DNA of 64,000 bases, taken from Bdellovibrio sp. (lineage in GTDB: Bacteria > Bdellovibrionota > Bdellovibrionia > Bdellovibrionales > Bdellovibrionaceae). Location of the stretch: contig JACMRL010000015.1 of NCBI GenBank assembly GCA_014376435.1, positions 124,001 through 188,000 of the forward strand. The letters run 5' to 3'. Position 1 is the first letter of the stretch; each line of letters begins with the position of its first letter. This document shows positions 62,128-64,000 of this stretch, one piece after another. Below the pieces are notes generated by a model. It was not told the DNA's origin. It saw only the letters and a list, made by a program, of their open reading frames with translations, and searched no databases. Position numbers and translations under genes: made by a program.

Positions 62128-63737
62128 AATAGTCCTGTAGTTTTTTGAACTAATTGTGGGTCCGTTACGATCGATGCGCTTAGGTCCGTATTTACATTTT
62201 TATAATGCTGGTGAATCAGATTCATTAAGTGATCAAAATCAACGGGCTTACGGATAACTTCTTCGGCACCTGAATTAACTAATTTGATGCGGTCATCATC
62301 GGCCGATAAAAATACAACGGGAATATTCTTGGTATTGTCCGTGCTACGAATTTTTTCAAAAAATGTTAAACCGTCCATAACCGGCATTTTATAATCAAGT
62401 AAGATTAAGCCCACATTGTGAAAACGTTTTAAATATTCCAAGCCATCTTGACCATCGCCAGCTTCCAATACGCAGAAACCTTCGGTTTCAAGAATATCTT
62501 TAAGCAAAGCCCGCGTATCTAAATCGTCATCTACGATCAGAATTGTTTTATTTAAAGCTTTTAAAATATGGCGGTCGGCATGATTATACATTTTTGATTC
62601 GGCAAAATTAAGTAAAGGGTCGTTCCACATGCTTAATGGATCAAATAATAAATCTGTATCAACTTTTGAAAAACTATGTTTTTGCACAACCTGGCGCCCT
62701 AAATACTTCGCTAGCCAAATTCTTTCAATGATTGGATACGACGCAACAACCGGTAAAATAGCGATAGCCGCTAGAATTCCACCTAAAGTGAATGCTACAA
62801 GAATGGAAAGTAATACGACTAAAGTACCTAGTTTTAAATTACGTCGGTAAATCATCGGCAGCAATACATAAACTTCGAAGGCATGATAACAAGCATAGCC
62901 AATCACAATCACTCCCGCCGTCGCTGGAGAGACTGTTAAAGCCAGTAACAAAGCGGGAACTAAGGCCATCAAAAATCCTAAGACGGGCATGATATCTAAT
63001 ATTGCGGCAATGGCGGCTAAAGTTAAAGCCGCTGGAACATTAAATGCGGTTAAGATTGTGAATGCAAAAAGCCCGCATAAAATACAAGAAATTAATTGCG
63101 CAGATACGTACGCGGAAATAACTGGTGAAGTTTGGGCGGCTGTAGCACGTAGTTTCAAACGAACTGGTGCGGAAAAAAAATCACTAAACCATACGAAAGC
63201 TCTTTTTCCATCAATTAATAAATAAACAGCCATAATAATCACCACGAAAAATTCACTTAAGCCATGCATTGTTGATTGCAAAAATGTAATGGCTGGGTTC
63301 AGCCAAAGATTTGGATCGGTATCGCCGTTAATCGTAAAACGGTTTAAAAGTTTAGAAACAATTCCGTCTTTAGAAAATTCTGAAATAAGTTGGTGTTGTA
63401 GATCAGGCAGAGCAGACATAAAAACTTGTAATTGCGAATAAATCACCGGCGCCAAAACTAGGCCTACCCATAATAAGCTGCATCCTAAAAAAAATGTAAC
63501 TACGCCAATCGCGAAAGAGCGAGGAAGTTTTAATTTTTGAATGCTGGTGACTACCGGGTTTAAACTAACCGCGATAAAAATCGCTACGAAAAAAAGTAAA
63601 AATAACTTAGTTAGCTTCAGTACCAAAAATATAACTAATGCAAACAAGGCTATTTTAACAAAAAAACTTGGGGCGACGTCAAACTGACGACGTTCAGAAA
63701 ATTGCGAATCTGTACTAGATTGTCGTGAATTATTCAT
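62124..63737 (-). CDS. AI-2E-family transporter fused to a response-regulator receiver domain
   Basis: A 537-residue two-part protein. Residues 23-345 are an AI-2E/PerM-type transporter with about eight helices (FIAVSLNPVV, the PDLQHQLISEF soluble loop, AAILDIMPVLGF, LGGILAAIAILP). After a linker of about 50 residues comes a complete receiver domain (about 397-515): DDD acidic pocket, phospho-acceptor Asp448 in LLDYKMPVMDG, SAD switch serine, and the conserved Lys in RKPVD. The transporter would thus be controlled by a histidine kinase, which is not in the window. I take ATG 63737 with AGAGGA upstream. Such a fusion is unusual. Confidence 0.85.
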   Translation of the reverse strand: MNNSRQSSTDSQFSERRQFDVAPSFFVKIALFALVIFLVLKLTKLFLLFFVAIFIAVSLNPVVTSIQKLKLPRSFAIGVVTFFLGCSLLWVGLVLAPVIYSQLQVFMSALPDLQHQLISEFSKDGIVSKLLNRFTINGDTDPNLWLNPAITFLQSTMHGLSEFFVVIIMAVYLLIDGKRAFVWFSDFFSAPVRLKLRATAAQTSPVISAYVSAQLISCILCGLFAFTILTAFNVPAALTLAAIAAILDIMPVLGFLMALVPALLLALTVSPATAGVIVIGYACYHAFEVYVLLPMIYRRNLKLGTLVVLLSILVAFTLGGILAAIAILPVVASYPIIERIWLAKYLGRQVVQKHSFSKVDTDLLFDPLSMWNDPLLNFAESKMYNHADRHILKALNKTILIVDDDLDTRALLKDILETEGFCVLEAGDGQDGLEYLKRFHNVGLILLDYKMPVMDGLTFFEKIRSTDNTKNIPVVFLSADDDRIKLVNSGAEEVIRKPVDFDHLMNLIHQHYKNVNTDLSASIVTDPQLVQKTTGLL

Positions 63738-63873
63738 ATGTTGCAATCCTCTACTTGTTGCAATTGCAAACTAGTCGCCATCTTTTTTATAGGAAATTTG
63801 TCAATGTCTAAGGAAAAAATACTCAAAGTCAATTTATGTGAGTATTTTTGACCGGTTTTGTAAAGTTATGTAT

Positions 63874-64000
63874 TTAAAAGGCCGCCAAAAAATTTTCTAG
63901 ATGCTGATTAAAAATATCCGGTTGCTCGATATTAGAAAGATGGCCAGCATTCTCTATAACGTAAAATTTTGATCTGGGCGATTTTCTTTGATCATTCCAA
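63874..64000 (-). CDS. Alpha/beta hydrolase, C-terminal end (partial)
   Basis: The window cuts this gene; the last 41 codons are visible. YVIENAGHLSNIEQPDIFN followed by FLAAF is the usual C-terminus of alpha/beta hydrolases, with the catalytic His in NAGH. The class resembles enol-lactonase or lipase-like enzymes. The 136 bases up to the fusion gene show no feature. Confidence 0.65.
   Translation of the reverse strand, partial: WNDQRKSPRSKFYVIENAGHLSNIEQPDIFNQHLENFLAAF

Noticed and set aside
1-64000. CRISPR arrays, insertion sequences, rRNA and tRNA genes
   Set aside because: Read through for repeat-spacer patterns, transposase motifs, terminal repeats and tRNA T-arm GTTCRANYC with CCA-type ends; none found by eye. 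A tRNAscan or repeat finder would settle it.

Overview
The window is chromosomal DNA of a low-GC (by eye about 40% G+C), Gram-negative bacterium. Gene content fits a Bdellovibrio-like member of the Bdellovibrionota. It carries Lgt, an LptG/Lol-style envelope inventory, TolC-type and beta-barrel outer-membrane proteins, stand-alone FliL, menaquinone MenB, and very many secreted peptidoglycan- and protein-active enzymes. The lineage is an inference from content and style; no rRNA or other decisive marker lies in the window. Genes are packed tightly, with many 1-14 bp overlaps and frequent GTG/TTG starts. I see no tRNA, rRNA, insertion sequence, prophage or CRISPR array.

Layout. 1-6.9 kb: SppA, HIT and rhomboid genes, a 58-residue small protein, a secreted L,D-transpeptidase, FliL and a LysR regulator. 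6.9-12 kb: a nucleotidyltransferase-like gene pair, the operon nrdR-nusB-two unknowns-ppsR, and a HigBA-type toxin-antitoxin pair with its own operator. 12-24 kb: rsmB, menB, lgt, a TolC-family protein, hisS, a zinc-type ABC operon (DUF3299, ZrgA-like, ATPase, permease) followed by greB and a frameshifted AlkB-type monooxygenase. 24-31.5 kb: a surface-glycan cluster (wecE, rfbA, rfbB, two polytopic or GT2 transferases, a methyltransferase, a formyltransferase). This fits a dTDP-4-amino- or 4-formamido-4,6-dideoxyhexose route.

31.6-38.6 kb is rich in envelope hydrolases: DUF1402, PBP4-type carboxypeptidase, lipase-like hydrolase, lytic transglycosylase, and a secreted protein with a full metzincin zinc motif. 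38.6-45.4 kb holds an RhlE-type helicase, a membrane metallophosphoesterase, a methylthioadenosine salvage operon (class II aldolase, mtnA, mtnP), and just behind it a sequence I recognise as probable 6S RNA. 45.6-52.5 kb holds an unusual three-gene operon: a cysteine-dioxygenase-like cupin, a caspase-like domain fused to a methyltransferase, and a glutamate-racemase-like protein. Next to it lie a secreted papain-like protein and an HExxH protein, flanked by two decayed gene ends. 52.7-57.9 kb: an AsmA-like/YihY/lipoprotein operon, a stress-type membrane protein and a SodC that lacks zinc ligands. 58-64 kb: a large SWI/SNF helicase, an AI-2E-family transporter fused to a response-regulator receiver domain, a coupled 39-residue membrane protein, and the end of an alpha/beta hydrolase cut by the window edge.

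The strongest candidates for something undescribed are the cupin/caspase-methyltransferase/racemase operon and the transporter-receiver fusion with its microprotein.
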